From positions 124,001-188,000 of the forward strand of contig NZ_JAJQMN010000004.1 in the NCBI RefSeq assembly GCF_028994775.1: a DNA stretch of 64,000 nucleotides, read 5' to 3'. The notes under the pieces are model-generated. The model saw nothing but the letters and a program-made list of their open reading frames with translations. It searched no databases and was not told the DNA's origin. Source of the stretch: Promicromonospora iranensis. GTDB taxonomy: Bacteria; Actinomycetota; Actinomycetes; Actinomycetales; Cellulomonadaceae. The first letter of the stretch is position 1, and each line of letters opens with the position of its first letter. Shown here one piece after another: positions 10,943 through 19,240 of this stretch. The position numbers and the translations under genes are program-made.

Positions 10943-11509
10943 GTGAACCAGAACCCGTGGATCAAGCTGCTCGGCGACGTCGTCGAGGCCGTGGCGCGCG
11001 CCGCCTTCGACCAGAGCGACCGCCCGAACGAGCGCCAGACCGGAGGCGACCGGTCGGCACCAGGGCCGGCGCCCCGGGACCGCCGCCCCGCGTCGGGCCG
11101 GAGCCTGCCCGACACCGATGGCTACCCCGGCGACTTCGAGGGGCGGGTCAAGCCCGTCTACCGGCCCGAGCTGGACGGCGAACCCGACCCCGGCGAGATC
11201 GTCTGGTCGTGGGTCCCTTATGAAGAAGATCACAGCCAGGGCAAGGACCGCCCGGTACTGATCGTGGGCAACGACGGCCCCTGGCTGCTCGCGCTGCAGC
11301 TCACCAGCCAGGACCACGACCGCGACGCCGAGCAGGAGGCGCGAGCCGGCCGGATCTGGATGGACATCGGCACCGGTGCCTGGGACAGGTCCGGGCGCCC
11401 CTCCGAGGTGCGTCTGAACCGCGTCATCCGCATCCACCCGGACGCCGTCCGCCGTGAGGGCGCGATCCTGGACAAGGCGGTCTTCGACGAGGTGGCGGCC
11501 GCGCTCTGA
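10943..11509 (+). CDS. PemK/MazF-like protein, copy 2, with N-terminal extension
   Basis: 188 aa. Residues about 62-188 are a close paralogue of the preceding protein (YPGDFEG, PGEIVWSWVPYEEDHSQGKD, LQLTSQDHDRD are shared), and the first 60 residues are an added amphipathic and then disordered segment (NPWIKLLGDVVEAVARAAF). The GTG start at 10943 follows a TACCCT -10 (10930-10935) by 7 nt, again leaderless, so the two genes appear to have separate promoters. A run of low-GC synonymous codons at 11218-11232 stands out against copy 1. No antitoxin partner is visible. Confidence 0.75.
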   Translation: MNQNPWIKLLGDVVEAVARAAFDQSDRPNERQTGGDRSAPGPAPRDRRPASGRSLPDTDGYPGDFEGRVKPVYRPELDGEPDPGEIVWSWVPYEEDHSQGKDRPVLIVGNDGPWLLALQLTSQDHDRDAEQEARAGRIWMDIGTGAWDRSGRPSEVRLNRVIRIHPDAVRREGAILDKAVFDEVAAAL

Positions 11510-11522
11510 CCCGCCCGGCGGG

Positions 11523-12647
11523 CTATGGCTGGATCGACACCACGAGGAACGCCGCGAGCAGCACCAGGTGGACCACGCCCTGCAGCGTCTTCGCGCGACC
11601 CGGCGCGATACTCAGCATCGCCACCGCGACCGAGACCACCAGCAGCACCATCTGGACCGGCTCGAGGCCGAGGGTGAGCGGCCCTTCCATCCAGATCATC
11701 GCGATGGCGATGGTCGGGATGGTCAGGCCGATCGACGCCATCGCGGAGCCGTAGGCCAGGTTGAGGCTGGTCTGCACACGGTTGCGGAGGGCGTTGCGGA
11801 CCGCGGCTATCGACTCGGGCGCGAGCACGAGGAGCGCGATCACGACGCCGACCACGCCGTACGGCAGGCCGGCCGCCGCCACCCCGTGCTCGATGGTGGG
11901 TGAGAGCATCTTGGCCAGGAACACCACCGAGACGAGCGCGACGACCAGCAGGGCGAGACTGAACCACGCCTCCTTCGCGGCCGGCGGGTCGGCGTGGTCG
12001 TCGCCGTCCTCGTCCCGGATGACGCCGGTGACGTGGCCGTACTTGTCGCTCGAGACGGGCAGGAAGAAGTCGCGGTGCCGCACGGTCTGCGTGAAGACGA
12101 ACGCCCCGTACAGGACCAGCGACGCCACCGCCGCGAAGGCCAGCTGGAAGGGGGTGTAGGCGCCACCGTCAGCCGACGTCGTGAAGCGGGGCAGGACCAG
12201 CGTGACCCCGGCCAGCGCGACGACCGTGGCGAGCGCGGACCCGGTGCCCGACGCGTTGAAGCTGACCAGGTGATGCTTGCTGGCGCCCACGAGCAGGGAC
12301 AGCCCGACGATTCCGTTGAACGTGATCATGACGGCGGCGAACACCGTGTCGCGGGCGTACGTGCTGGCCGCGTCGCCGCCGCTGGTCATCAGCATGACGA
12401 TCAGCCCGACCTCGATGACGGTGACCGCCACCGCGAGGATGAGGGAGCCGAACGGCTCGCCGACCTTGTGCGCCACCACCTCGGCGTGGTGCACCGCCGC
12501 GAGCACCGACCCGACCAGCGCCGCGCCGATCGCGGCCAGGATCACCGGGTGCCCATGGTTGCTCCACGTCGCGACGAGCAGCACCGCGGCAAGAACTGGA
12601 ACCACCACGGTCCACTGGAAACGGCCTCGCAGTGTCGCGGTAGTCAT
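11523..12647 (-). CDS. chaA: Calcium/cation:proton antiporter, ChaA-like
   Basis: 374 aa with about 11 membrane segments in two homologous halves, as in the Ca2+/cation antiporter (CaCA) superfamily. The first half contains HHAEVVAHKVGEPFGSLILA and VTVIEVGLI, with the conserved acidic residues of the alpha-1 repeat; LAPESIAAVRNALRNR marks the second repeat. It is predicted to export Ca2+ (or Na+/K+) against protons at the inner membrane. ATG 12647 is preceded by a near-consensus TAGAAT -10 ending 7 nt away and no Shine-Dalgarno, indicating a leaderless mRNA. It is convergent with the PemK-like pair. Confidence 0.85.
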   Translation of the reverse strand: MTTATLRGRFQWTVVVPVLAAVLLVATWSNHGHPVILAAIGAALVGSVLAAVHHAEVVAHKVGEPFGSLILAVAVTVIEVGLIVMLMTSGGDAASTYARDTVFAAVMITFNGIVGLSLLVGASKHHLVSFNASGTGSALATVVALAGVTLVLPRFTTSADGGAYTPFQLAFAAVASLVLYGAFVFTQTVRHRDFFLPVSSDKYGHVTGVIRDEDGDDHADPPAAKEAWFSLALLVVALVSVVFLAKMLSPTIEHGVAAAGLPYGVVGVVIALLVLAPESIAAVRNALRNRVQTSLNLAYGSAMASIGLTIPTIAIAMIWMEGPLTLGLEPVQMVLLVVSVAVAMLSIAPGRAKTLQGVVHLVLLAAFLVVSIQP

Positions 12648-12891
12648 GGGTCGGATTCTAAGGTGCCGCGTGAGCCGTACTTCTGACCGACGGCGTACGT
12701 AGCCGGCGTCACACGGGACGCCCCGCCCGAGGTGGCCGAGCCTCTGGTAACCTTGGAGGTCGCGTGTCCGCCCAGGTCGGCGGGCACAGTCTCAGTTCCT
12801 CTCCACGGGTCCCCACCCCAGTCCCGGAACTGTGACCGCCCTCTACGACCTATCCGCTCGCCGTCAGGCGAACACACCAGGAAGTCCCATC

Positions 12892-13152
12892 GTGGCAAAC
12901 ATCAAGTCCCAGATGAAGCGCATCAAGACGAACGAGAAGGCTCGTCTGCGCAACAAGTCCGTCAAGTCGGAGCTGAAGACCCACGTGCGCAAGGTGCGCG
13001 AGGCCATCGCAGCCGGCGACAAGGAGACCGCGACGGTCAACCTTGCCACCGCGTCGCGCAAGCTCGACAAGGCTGTCGCCAAGGGCGTCATCCACGCGAA
13101 CCAGGCTGCGAACCGCAAGTCGGCTCTCGCGAAGTCGGTCGCGGCTCTCTGA
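12892..13152 (+). CDS. rpsT: 30S ribosomal protein S20
   Basis: 86 aa and complete, starting [18 protein letters not shown], the universal S20 N-terminus that binds 16S rRNA. The GTG at 12892 has an AGGAAG site 7 nt upstream. The 244 bp upstream include a TAACCT hexamer at 12748-12753 that could be the -10 of its promoter, with a leader of about 130 nt. It is divergent from chaA and followed by a strong hairpin terminator. Its pairing with holA on the opposite strand is conserved in actinobacteria. Confidence 0.98.
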   Translation: MANIKSQMKRIKTNEKARLRNKSVKSELKTHVRKVREAIAAGDKETATVNLATASRKLDKAVAKGVIHANQAANRKSALAKSVAAL

Positions 13153-13165
13153 GCACACTTCGTCG

Positions 13166-13200
13166 GACGCCGTCCGCCCTTCGGGGTGGACGGCGTCTTT
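13166..13200 (+). terminator. Rho-independent terminator of rpsT
   Basis: GACGCCGTCC (13166-13175) pairs perfectly with GGACGGCGTC (13188-13197), with an inner CCC/GGG extension and a following TTT. It lies 14 nt after the rpsT stop. Confidence 0.85.
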
Positions 13201-13239
13201 CGTGTGCCTGGACGCGCCGCTGCGTGTGGCGGGGAGCGC

Positions 13240-14250
13240 TCAGCGGCGGGAACGCGCGATCGTCATGACCGCGCGTTCCACGGCGAACACCGGGTCGCGG
13301 GCCTCGCCCTTCACGTCCGCGTCGGCCTGCGCGACGGCGGAGATCGCCGCCGCCAGGCCCTCCGGCGTCCAGCTCCGCAGGTCCTTGCGGGCCCGGTCGA
13401 TCTGCCAGGGCGCCATGCCGAGGTCGCGCGCGGAGAGCCCGCCGCCACGCATCGACGCCACCTTCGCGAGGTTGCGGAGGCGCAGCGCCAGGGCGGCGAC
13501 GATGGGCACCGGGTCCAGCCCGGTGTCGAGCGCATGCCGCAGGAGCGCAACGGCACCGCCCGCGTCACCGGCCACCGCGGCGTCCGCGACGCGGAAGCCC
13601 GTGGCCTCGACCCGCCCGCCGTAGTACCTGTCCACGGTGGCCGCCGTGACCGTGCCGGTCGTGTCGGAGATCAGCTGCGAGCAGGCCGACGCGAGCTCGC
13701 GCAGGTCGCTGCCCAGCGCGTCCACGAGCGCGCGCACCGCCTCGGCGTCGACCCTGCGCCGGGCAGCCTTGAACTCCCCCACCACGAACGACGCCTTCTC
13801 GGCGTCCTTGGTCACCGGTTCGCACACCATGACCGGCGCACCCGACTTCGTGAGGGTGTCGAGCATCTTCTTGCCGCGCTGCCCGCCGCCGTGCACCACC
13901 ACGACGGTCGTCTCCTCGTCCGGCGAGCCGACGTAGGTGATGAGGTCGGCCATGAGCTCCTCGGTGCCCGATTCCGCCGACCGGACCACCACGACCTTGG
14001 CCTCACCGAACAGCGAGGGGCTCGCGGCGACCAGCAGCTGACCCGACCCGTACGTGCTGCCCTCCAGCTCCACCTTCTCGACCTCGGGATCGCGCGCACG
14101 CGCCAGCCCGACCACGCCGTCCACCGCACGCTCGGTCAGGAGCGGTTCGGCCCCACGCACGAGCACGACCGGGGCGAGCGTCGGCTCGTCCCAGTTGCGG
14201 CCGGCAAGAGGTGTCGCGGTACGGCGCTTGGTCGCTGGAGGCACGGACAC
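13240..14250 (-). CDS. holA: DNA polymerase III subunit delta
   Basis: 336 aa clamp-loader subunit that opens the beta sliding clamp. The N-terminal APVVLVRGAEPLLTERAVD and the later VVVHGGGQRGKKMLDTL and WQIDRARKDLRSWTPEGLA stretches are typical. The open frame runs upstream to 14505, but the extra residues are Arg/Gly-rich and unlike HolA; GTG 14250 (MSVPPATKRR) or GTG 14244 gives the usual length. It is convergent with rpsT. In related genomes comEC normally lies directly upstream; here three secreted-protein genes intervene. Confidence 0.93.
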   Translation of the reverse strand: MSVPPATKRRTATPLAGRNWDEPTLAPVVLVRGAEPLLTERAVDGVVGLARARDPEVEKVELEGSTYGSGQLLVAASPSLFGEAKVVVVRSAESGTEELMADLITYVGSPDEETTVVVVHGGGQRGKKMLDTLTKSGAPVMVCEPVTKDAEKASFVVGEFKAARRRVDAEAVRALVDALGSDLRELASACSQLISDTTGTVTAATVDRYYGGRVEATGFRVADAAVAGDAGGAVALLRHALDTGLDPVPIVAALALRLRNLAKVASMRGGGLSARDLGMAPWQIDRARKDLRSWTPEGLAAAISAVAQADADVKGEARDPVFAVERAVMTIARSRR

Positions 14251-14273
14251 AGCCTGCCACGCGCCACCGACAA

Positions 14274-15122
14274 TCACTCCCAGAGCAGGTCGGCCACTGC
14301 CATCCGGCCGCCGTCGGTCCATGCGTTGGCGACCACGCACGCACCGGCCACCGCACAGTCGGCCACCCCACCGCCGACCAGCTCGATCTCGCGCTCGACG
14401 GCCAGCCGGGCGAGCACGGTGCCGGAGCGGTCGGCGACCACGCGCTCGCCGTCGTCGTACAGGCAGCTGTCGCCGTCCACACCGCCGTCCTGCGTGGTGG
14501 CGCACTGGACGATCCGGACGGCCGCGCCCGACGCGTAGCCCTCACCCGACACCGTGACGCGGCCCTTGTCGGCGCCGAGCTCGCGCTCGGACAGGACCAG
14601 GGTGGGTGCGTCGGGCGGCTCGGCGTCGTCGGGCAGTGGGGCGGTGGCCGCCGCGAGCACCACGTCGGACAGGTCGGCGACGGCGAGCACGCACGGGTCC
14701 GCCGCGCAGTCCACCTCGGACACCGACCCGACATTGACGAACGCCCTGGCCTGCCGCGTCGCTGAGATGCGGCCGCGCTCGTCCGCCACCACCTGCTCAC
14801 TGGTCGACATGTCGCAGTCGTCGAGCGCGCTCGCGCCCGCCGTCGTGCCACCGGCGCACTGGACCAGGTACTGGTTGCCACCCTCGAAGCCCGTGCCGCG
14901 CACGACCCATGCGCCGTCGGCGACGCCGACCGTCATGGTCGGCTCGTCGCCCGAGGCGTCCGGGCTGCCCGACGCCGTCGGGCCGGCTCCCGGCGTGCTC
15001 GTCGAGCCAGGCCGGCCGTCCGCGCCGGACGGACCGGCCGGGCCAGGACCCGACGGCGCCGCCGTGCAGGCGGCCAGCACGAGCCCGACGGCCGCGAGCG
15101 TCGCGACCCGGCGCGCGCGCAT
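14274..15122 (-). CDS. Lipoprotein with two neocarzinostatin-like domains
   Basis: 282 aa. A lipoprotein signal ends in the lipobox LAAC near residue 18, followed by a Gly/Ser/Pro linker to about residue 60. Two homologous units follow. The first has GTGFEGGNQYLVQCAG, then a CD pair, DERGRISATRQARAF, and VDCAADPCVLAVADLSD; the second has GEGYASGAAVRIVQCA, DRSGTVLARLAVE and DCAVAGACVVANAW. Spaced Cys pairs and these words match the seven-stranded fold of the neocarzinostatin apoprotein family. Known members bind enediynes, but no enediyne genes are here, so the ligand is unknown. The start overlaps the amidase stop (TGATG). A GTG at 15125 is the alternative. Confidence 0.75.
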   Translation of the reverse strand: MRARRVATLAAVGLVLAACTAAPSGPGPAGPSGADGRPGSTSTPGAGPTASGSPDASGDEPTMTVGVADGAWVVRGTGFEGGNQYLVQCAGGTTAGASALDDCDMSTSEQVVADERGRISATRQARAFVNVGSVSEVDCAADPCVLAVADLSDVVLAAATAPLPDDAEPPDAPTLVLSERELGADKGRVTVSGEGYASGAAVRIVQCATTQDGGVDGDSCLYDDGERVVADRSGTVLARLAVEREIELVGGGVADCAVAGACVVANAWTDGGRMAVADLLWE

Positions 15123-15811
15123 CACGGGTAGCCCAGGTAGGCGTCGATGCTGCTGGCGATACGCCAGCTCCAGGCGTTGCGGTCGCGCATCCAGTTCACT
15201 CCCCGGTTCCAGACGTGGTACTCCTGCTCGAGGTAGCAGGCCACGGCGTTGGTCTGGTTGAGCTCACCCAGGTCGGTGCGGTACAGGCGGGCGTCGTTGG
15301 TCCCGGGGCTGACCGAACCCACCCGCGACGTCATGATCTCCGCGCACTTCTTCCCGGCCGACGACACGTACATCACGTGGGTGCCGTACCGGTCCGCCGA
15401 GAACTTGGTCTCGCACGACCGGTTGATCGCGTTGGAATGGATCGGCACGTGCACGTCCGCCCCGACCCGGTTGGAGTTCGCGATGTTCGACCTGGTCAGG
15501 CCGTTGCCGCGCACGACCTTGTAACCGCGCTCCAGCAGGTTCAGCTGTTTGGAGCCCTGTTGGGTCGCCGCGGATATCGCGACCATCCGGGAGTTGATGT
15601 TCTCGCTGAACCCGTCGCAGCCGGTGTTCGTGTGACACACGGTGTCGCCCCGGTCGTGACACGCCTGGGACAGGTAGATGACCTTGCCGTTCCAGCTCTC
15701 CGGCACGTAGGTGACGTCAGCGGCCGCGGCCGGGGCCAGCGCCAGCAGCCCGCTGGAGACCAGCGCAAGGGCCGCGAGACCGGACAGGAGCCGGCGAAGT
15801 GTCGCGCGCAT
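15122..15811 (-). CDS. Secreted N-acetylmuramoyl-L-alanine amidase (Amidase_3 type)
   Basis: 229 aa. A Sec signal peptide ends near residue 31 (ALAPAAAA). The zinc amidase motifs are recognisable: YLSQACHD for the first His, GFSENINSR with Glu, HVPIHSNA with the third ligand, and YLEQEYHVW carrying the catalytic Glu. It is expected to cleave the MurNAc-L-Ala bond of peptidoglycan. ATG 15811 has a GAGGAG site 7 nt upstream and begins the signal peptide; the longer frame to 15859 has no better start. It is the middle gene of a three-gene operon, 11 bp after the GerMN-like gene and overlapping the lipoprotein gene. Confidence 0.85.
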   Translation of the reverse strand: MRATLRRLLSGLAALALVSSGLLALAPAAAADVTYVPESWNGKVIYLSQACHDRGDTVCHTNTGCDGFSENINSRMVAISAATQQGSKQLNLLERGYKVVRGNGLTRSNIANSNRVGADVHVPIHSNAINRSCETKFSADRYGTHVMYVSSAGKKCAEIMTSRVGSVSPGTNDARLYRTDLGELNQTNAVACYLEQEYHVWNRGVNWMRDRNAWSWRIASSIDAYLGYP

Positions 15812-15822
15812 CGTGTTTCTCC

Positions 15823-16614
15823 TCAGCCCAGGTCGATCGGAAGGTCGGTCGAGGCGCACATGTCGCCGCCCGTCGCGTACGCGAAGGCGAGGCAGTCCCC
15901 GGCGAGCGTGAACCTCACAGAGCCGATGGTGCCGTTGCTGTGCGCCGTGAACAGGAGCGCCTGCCAGACCTCGCCGGGATACACCCCCGAGTCGGCCAGC
16001 GCCTGCTCGAACCCCGCGGCCACGTCGACAGTGGCCTCACCCTTGTCGATCTGCACCGTGGTGGGCGCCAGCTCCGCGCCGGGCAGGTAGGACGCGAGGA
16101 CCTCGTCGACCGCTGCGGCCAGCGTGGTGGTGGCAGGCCCCTTCTCGACCGACCGCGCTGTCGCCTGGACGCCGCCCTTCGGCTCACAGCCCAGGTAGGG
16201 AGTGGTGGCGCCGTCGGCGGAGCGGGGACCCGTGGGAGTCTCCGGGCACGGCTCGTCCGACGGCGGCGGGTCGTCCGCGACCGCCTCGGCGTCGAGTTGA
16301 GCGCGCTCCTCACCGGAAGTCGTGTCCATGCCCGCCACGACGACGGTCCAGCCGTCGAGCACCTCCGCGGACTCCTCGAGCCAGGCGTCCGCCGCCGCCG
16401 GATCCTGAGCGACGTCCACCCGCACCGTCTGCTCGGCCTCCGATACGTCGGTGACCACCGACTCGGCCAGGAGCTCCTGCCGCAGCTGGAGCTGCGCGGT
16501 CGCCTGGTCGCGCCCCGTGGCGCTCAGCGCCGCGAGCGGGACGAGCAGGGCCGCCGCGGCGGTCACCGCGATGGTCCGGCGATATCGCCGGGCGGTCAGC
16601 CTGAGATCAACCAC
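15823..16614 (-). CDS. Membrane-anchored secreted protein with GerMN-like C-terminus
   Basis: 263 aa. One N-terminal membrane anchor (YRRTIAVTAAAALLVPLAAL) is followed by an extracytoplasmic region. Residues about 175-255 (VQIDKGEATVDVAAGFEQAL, TAHSNGTIGSVRFTL) resemble the GerMN/LpqB-type fold. Two Cys pairs are present. Function is not known; the pairing with an amidase suggests cell-wall binding or control. GTG 16614 has an AGGGGG site. It is first in the operon 16614-14274 and has its own promoter at 16660-16687. Confidence 0.65.
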   Translation of the reverse strand: MVDLRLTARRYRRTIAVTAAAALLVPLAALSATGRDQATAQLQLRQELLAESVVTDVSEAEQTVRVDVAQDPAAADAWLEESAEVLDGWTVVVAGMDTTSGEERAQLDAEAVADDPPPSDEPCPETPTGPRSADGATTPYLGCEPKGGVQATARSVEKGPATTTLAAAVDEVLASYLPGAELAPTTVQIDKGEATVDVAAGFEQALADSGVYPGEVWQALLFTAHSNGTIGSVRFTLAGDCLAFAYATGGDMCASTDLPIDLG

Positions 16615-16659
16615 GAAGCCCCCTTCGTACGTGCTGACGGAAACTCTCCGACCTCACCC

Positions 16660-16687
16660 ACGTTAGAGCGGCCCACAGGATCCGCAA
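16660..16687 (-). promoter_or_regulatory. Sigma-70-type promoter of the cell-wall module
   Basis: On the minus strand TTGCGG (16687-16682) and TAACGT (16665-16660) are separated by 16 nt. This is about 45 nt upstream of the GTG of the GerMN-like gene and separates the module from comEC. Confidence 0.5.
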
Positions 16688-16783
16688 CGTTTCGCGAAGT
16701 GTGGCGCGCCTGCGGCCAGGTAGCGGTGTGACCTGGTACAAGAGATCCGTAGGATCGGGCGACGCCCGCGGGGCGGACCGAGA

Positions 16784-19240
16784 TCAGCAGCCGGCCAGCG
16801 ACACCTCCGGACCGCGCAGCACGAGCGCCACCGTGCCGCACTCGTCGGTCCGGACGACGGCGGCGCCGACTCCCGCGTACAGGTCGAGCGCCTCGTCGGT
16901 CGGATGGCCGTAGTCGTTGCCCCGGCCCGCCGACACGAGCGCCACGGCCGGGCGCAGCCGCTCCGCCAGGGCACGCGACTGCACGGCCGAACCGTGGTGC
17001 GCGACCTTGACGACGTCGGTCGGCCCGGCCAGCGGCACGAGCTCCGCCTGGCCGACGTCCTCCAGGTCGCCGAGCGCGAGCACGTCCAGACCGCCGGTCC
17101 GGGCGGCGAGCACGACGCTCGAGTCGTTCGCCCCCTCTCCCGCACCCGCCAGCAGCACCTGCCACGTGAGGGTCCCTGCCGTGCCCTGGTCCCCGGACCG
17201 CGCGACCCGTACCGGCACACCGGCGGCGGCGAGCATCGCCTCCGTCGCCGCGGCGTTGGCGACGGGCTCCGGCACCGGGGACACGAGTGCCGCGGTCACC
17301 TCGCGCCCCGCCAGGACGGGTCCGAGCCCGCCCACGTGGTCCGCGTGGAAGTGGCTGAGCACGAGGAGGTCCACCCGGGCCACACCGAGCCGGTCGAGGC
17401 AGTGGCCCGCCGCGGGGCCATCCGGTCCCACGTCCACCACCACCGCCGACGTCGGCCCCGTGCGCAGTACCAGCGCGTCACCCTGCCCCACGTCGCACGC
17501 CGCCACCAACCAGTCCTGCGGTGCACCGGAGCGGGCGACGAGGCGCGGCACGGCGAGCGCGACGACCAGCGCGGCCACCGAGCCCGCCGCCAGGATCGCC
17601 ACGAAGCGTGTCCGCGTGAGCCGTCCGCGGCGCGCGGCGAGCGCCTCCCGCAGGCTCGACCGGGTCGCCGTACGCCAGGTCTCGGGCCAGCCCGGACGCG
17701 GTGCACTCCGCAGCACCACCCACAGGACGACGCCGGTGAGCACCGCCAGCAGGAGCGCCCCCGGCGGCCCGCCCAGCCACGGTACGACGGCGCCCGGGAG
17801 TGCGGCGCACCAGTGCGCGACCGCCGCGATCCACCACGTCGCGCCGCTCGCCGCCCAGGCCACGAGCCCGGCGAGGGCCGGCAGCCCCGGTGCGAGGACG
17901 GTGGCGACCAGGCCCAGCACCGTGGCCGGGACCAGCGCCGGCGCGGCCAAGAGGTTCGCGAGGACCGACACGGTGGACACGGCTGGGTCGAGCAGCACCA
18001 GCACCGGCCCGCATGCCGCCTGCGCGGCGAGCGGGACCGCCAGGGCGAACGCGGCGGCGTCGCCCGTCCAGGGCGCGAGCCGTGCCGCCAGCGGCGCGGC
18101 GAGCAGCACCAGGCCTCCGGTCGCCGCGGCGGAGAGCGCGAACCCGAACGAGCGGGCCAGCCATGGGTCCACCACAAGCAGCCCCACCACCGATCCCGCG
18201 AGCGCCGGGACCGACTGCGACGGCCGTCCCATCGCGATCCCCGTCAGGGCGAACGCCGCCATGACGGCCGCGCGGAGCACCGCCGGCTCGGGGCGGACGA
18301 GCGCCACGAAGGCGAGCGAGGCGAGTGCGACGAGGGCGACCCGGGCCGGTCTGGGTAGCCGGGCCAGCGAGCAGAGCAACGTCAGGACTGCGACGACCAC
18401 GGCGAAGTGGCCGCCGGAAACTGCAGTGACATGAGACAGGCCGGCGCTGCGCATCTCCTCGGCGAGATCGTCCGGCAGCCGTGTGGTGTCGCCGATGGCG
18501 GCGCCAGGGACCAGCCCGCGGCCCTGTGCGGACAGCGGGTCGGTCACGTCGAGGAGCGCCGTGCGGTGGGTGTCGAGCAATCGCAGGCCGGACGGTGGGG
18601 CACGGATCTCGCTCGCGCTGTCGGCGGTCAGGCGGGCGGTCTCCGCCCTGCCGGGCTCGGCGGGTCGCAGCGCGCCCGCCACGACGACCGTCGCCCCGTA
18701 GCGGGGCGCGGTGCTCGACAAGACCTGGACGTGTGCCCGTGCCGCCGAGCCGACGCCCCGAGCCTCGACCGTGCGGGCCGCGAGCACCCAGCGGTGCTGT
18801 CCCGCACCCGGCGCGGACAGTCCGGGTGCGAACGAGAACGGCTCCGGCTGGGAGGCGACGACACCGGTGAGTGTCGCGGTCACCCGTTGCTCCGCGAGGC
18901 TGGCGAGCGGAGCACGACCGGCCAGCTGGACGTGCGCGGAGACCGTGACCGCGAGAACACAGGCCGCTGCGAGGGCCGTGTGAGCGAGGGCCGTGTGAGC
19001 GACGGTCGCATGGCCGAGGGTCTGCGTGACGGCGGCTTGCGCGACGCCGGCGGGGGCCGTGGCCGGCCGGCCGCGGCGGGGTGCCAGGATCACCGTGCGC
19101 ACCAGCTGGAGGCAGGCTGCCACGACGAGGGCCGCGACCACCCACGTCACCGTGCCGCTCCAGCCGGTCACCGGCCCGGTCAGCAGCCATGCCGCGACCC
19201 AGACCGCCAGGGCCGCCGGGACCATCCGCAGGTCGGTCAC
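16784..19240 (-). CDS. comEC: ComEC/Rec2 competence channel with metallo-beta-lactamase domain
   Basis: 818 aa. The N-terminal half is an integral membrane competence domain (VTAVSGGHFAVVVAVLTLLC is the central conserved stretch), followed by more helices and a C-terminal metallo-beta-lactamase domain from about residue 580 with HFHADHVGG. ComEC carries single-stranded DNA through the membrane; the nuclease-like domain may degrade the other strand. GTG 19240 overlaps the comEA stop (GTGA), so translation is coupled. Upstream in-frame sequence to 19348 lies inside comEA. A 15-bp tandem duplication (18969-18998) gives HTALAHTALA in the second membrane region. Confidence 0.93.
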   Translation of the reverse strand: MTDLRMVPAALAVWVAAWLLTGPVTGWSGTVTWVVAALVVAACLQLVRTVILAPRRGRPATAPAGVAQAAVTQTLGHATVAHTALAHTALAAACVLAVTVSAHVQLAGRAPLASLAEQRVTATLTGVVASQPEPFSFAPGLSAPGAGQHRWVLAARTVEARGVGSAARAHVQVLSSTAPRYGATVVVAGALRPAEPGRAETARLTADSASEIRAPPSGLRLLDTHRTALLDVTDPLSAQGRGLVPGAAIGDTTRLPDDLAEEMRSAGLSHVTAVSGGHFAVVVAVLTLLCSLARLPRPARVALVALASLAFVALVRPEPAVLRAAVMAAFALTGIAMGRPSQSVPALAGSVVGLLVVDPWLARSFGFALSAAATGGLVLLAAPLAARLAPWTGDAAAFALAVPLAAQAACGPVLVLLDPAVSTVSVLANLLAAPALVPATVLGLVATVLAPGLPALAGLVAWAASGATWWIAAVAHWCAALPGAVVPWLGGPPGALLLAVLTGVVLWVVLRSAPRPGWPETWRTATRSSLREALAARRGRLTRTRFVAILAAGSVAALVVALAVPRLVARSGAPQDWLVAACDVGQGDALVLRTGPTSAVVVDVGPDGPAAGHCLDRLGVARVDLLVLSHFHADHVGGLGPVLAGREVTAALVSPVPEPVANAAATEAMLAAAGVPVRVARSGDQGTAGTLTWQVLLAGAGEGANDSSVVLAARTGGLDVLALGDLEDVGQAELVPLAGPTDVVKVAHHGSAVQSRALAERLRPAVALVSAGRGNDYGHPTDEALDLYAGVGAAVVRTDECGTVALVLRGPEVSLAGC
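18969..18998. repeat. 15-bp tandem duplication in comEC
   Basis: Two exact copies of GCGAGGGCCGTGTGA (18969-18983, 18984-18998), in frame, adding five residues. Confidence 0.9.
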
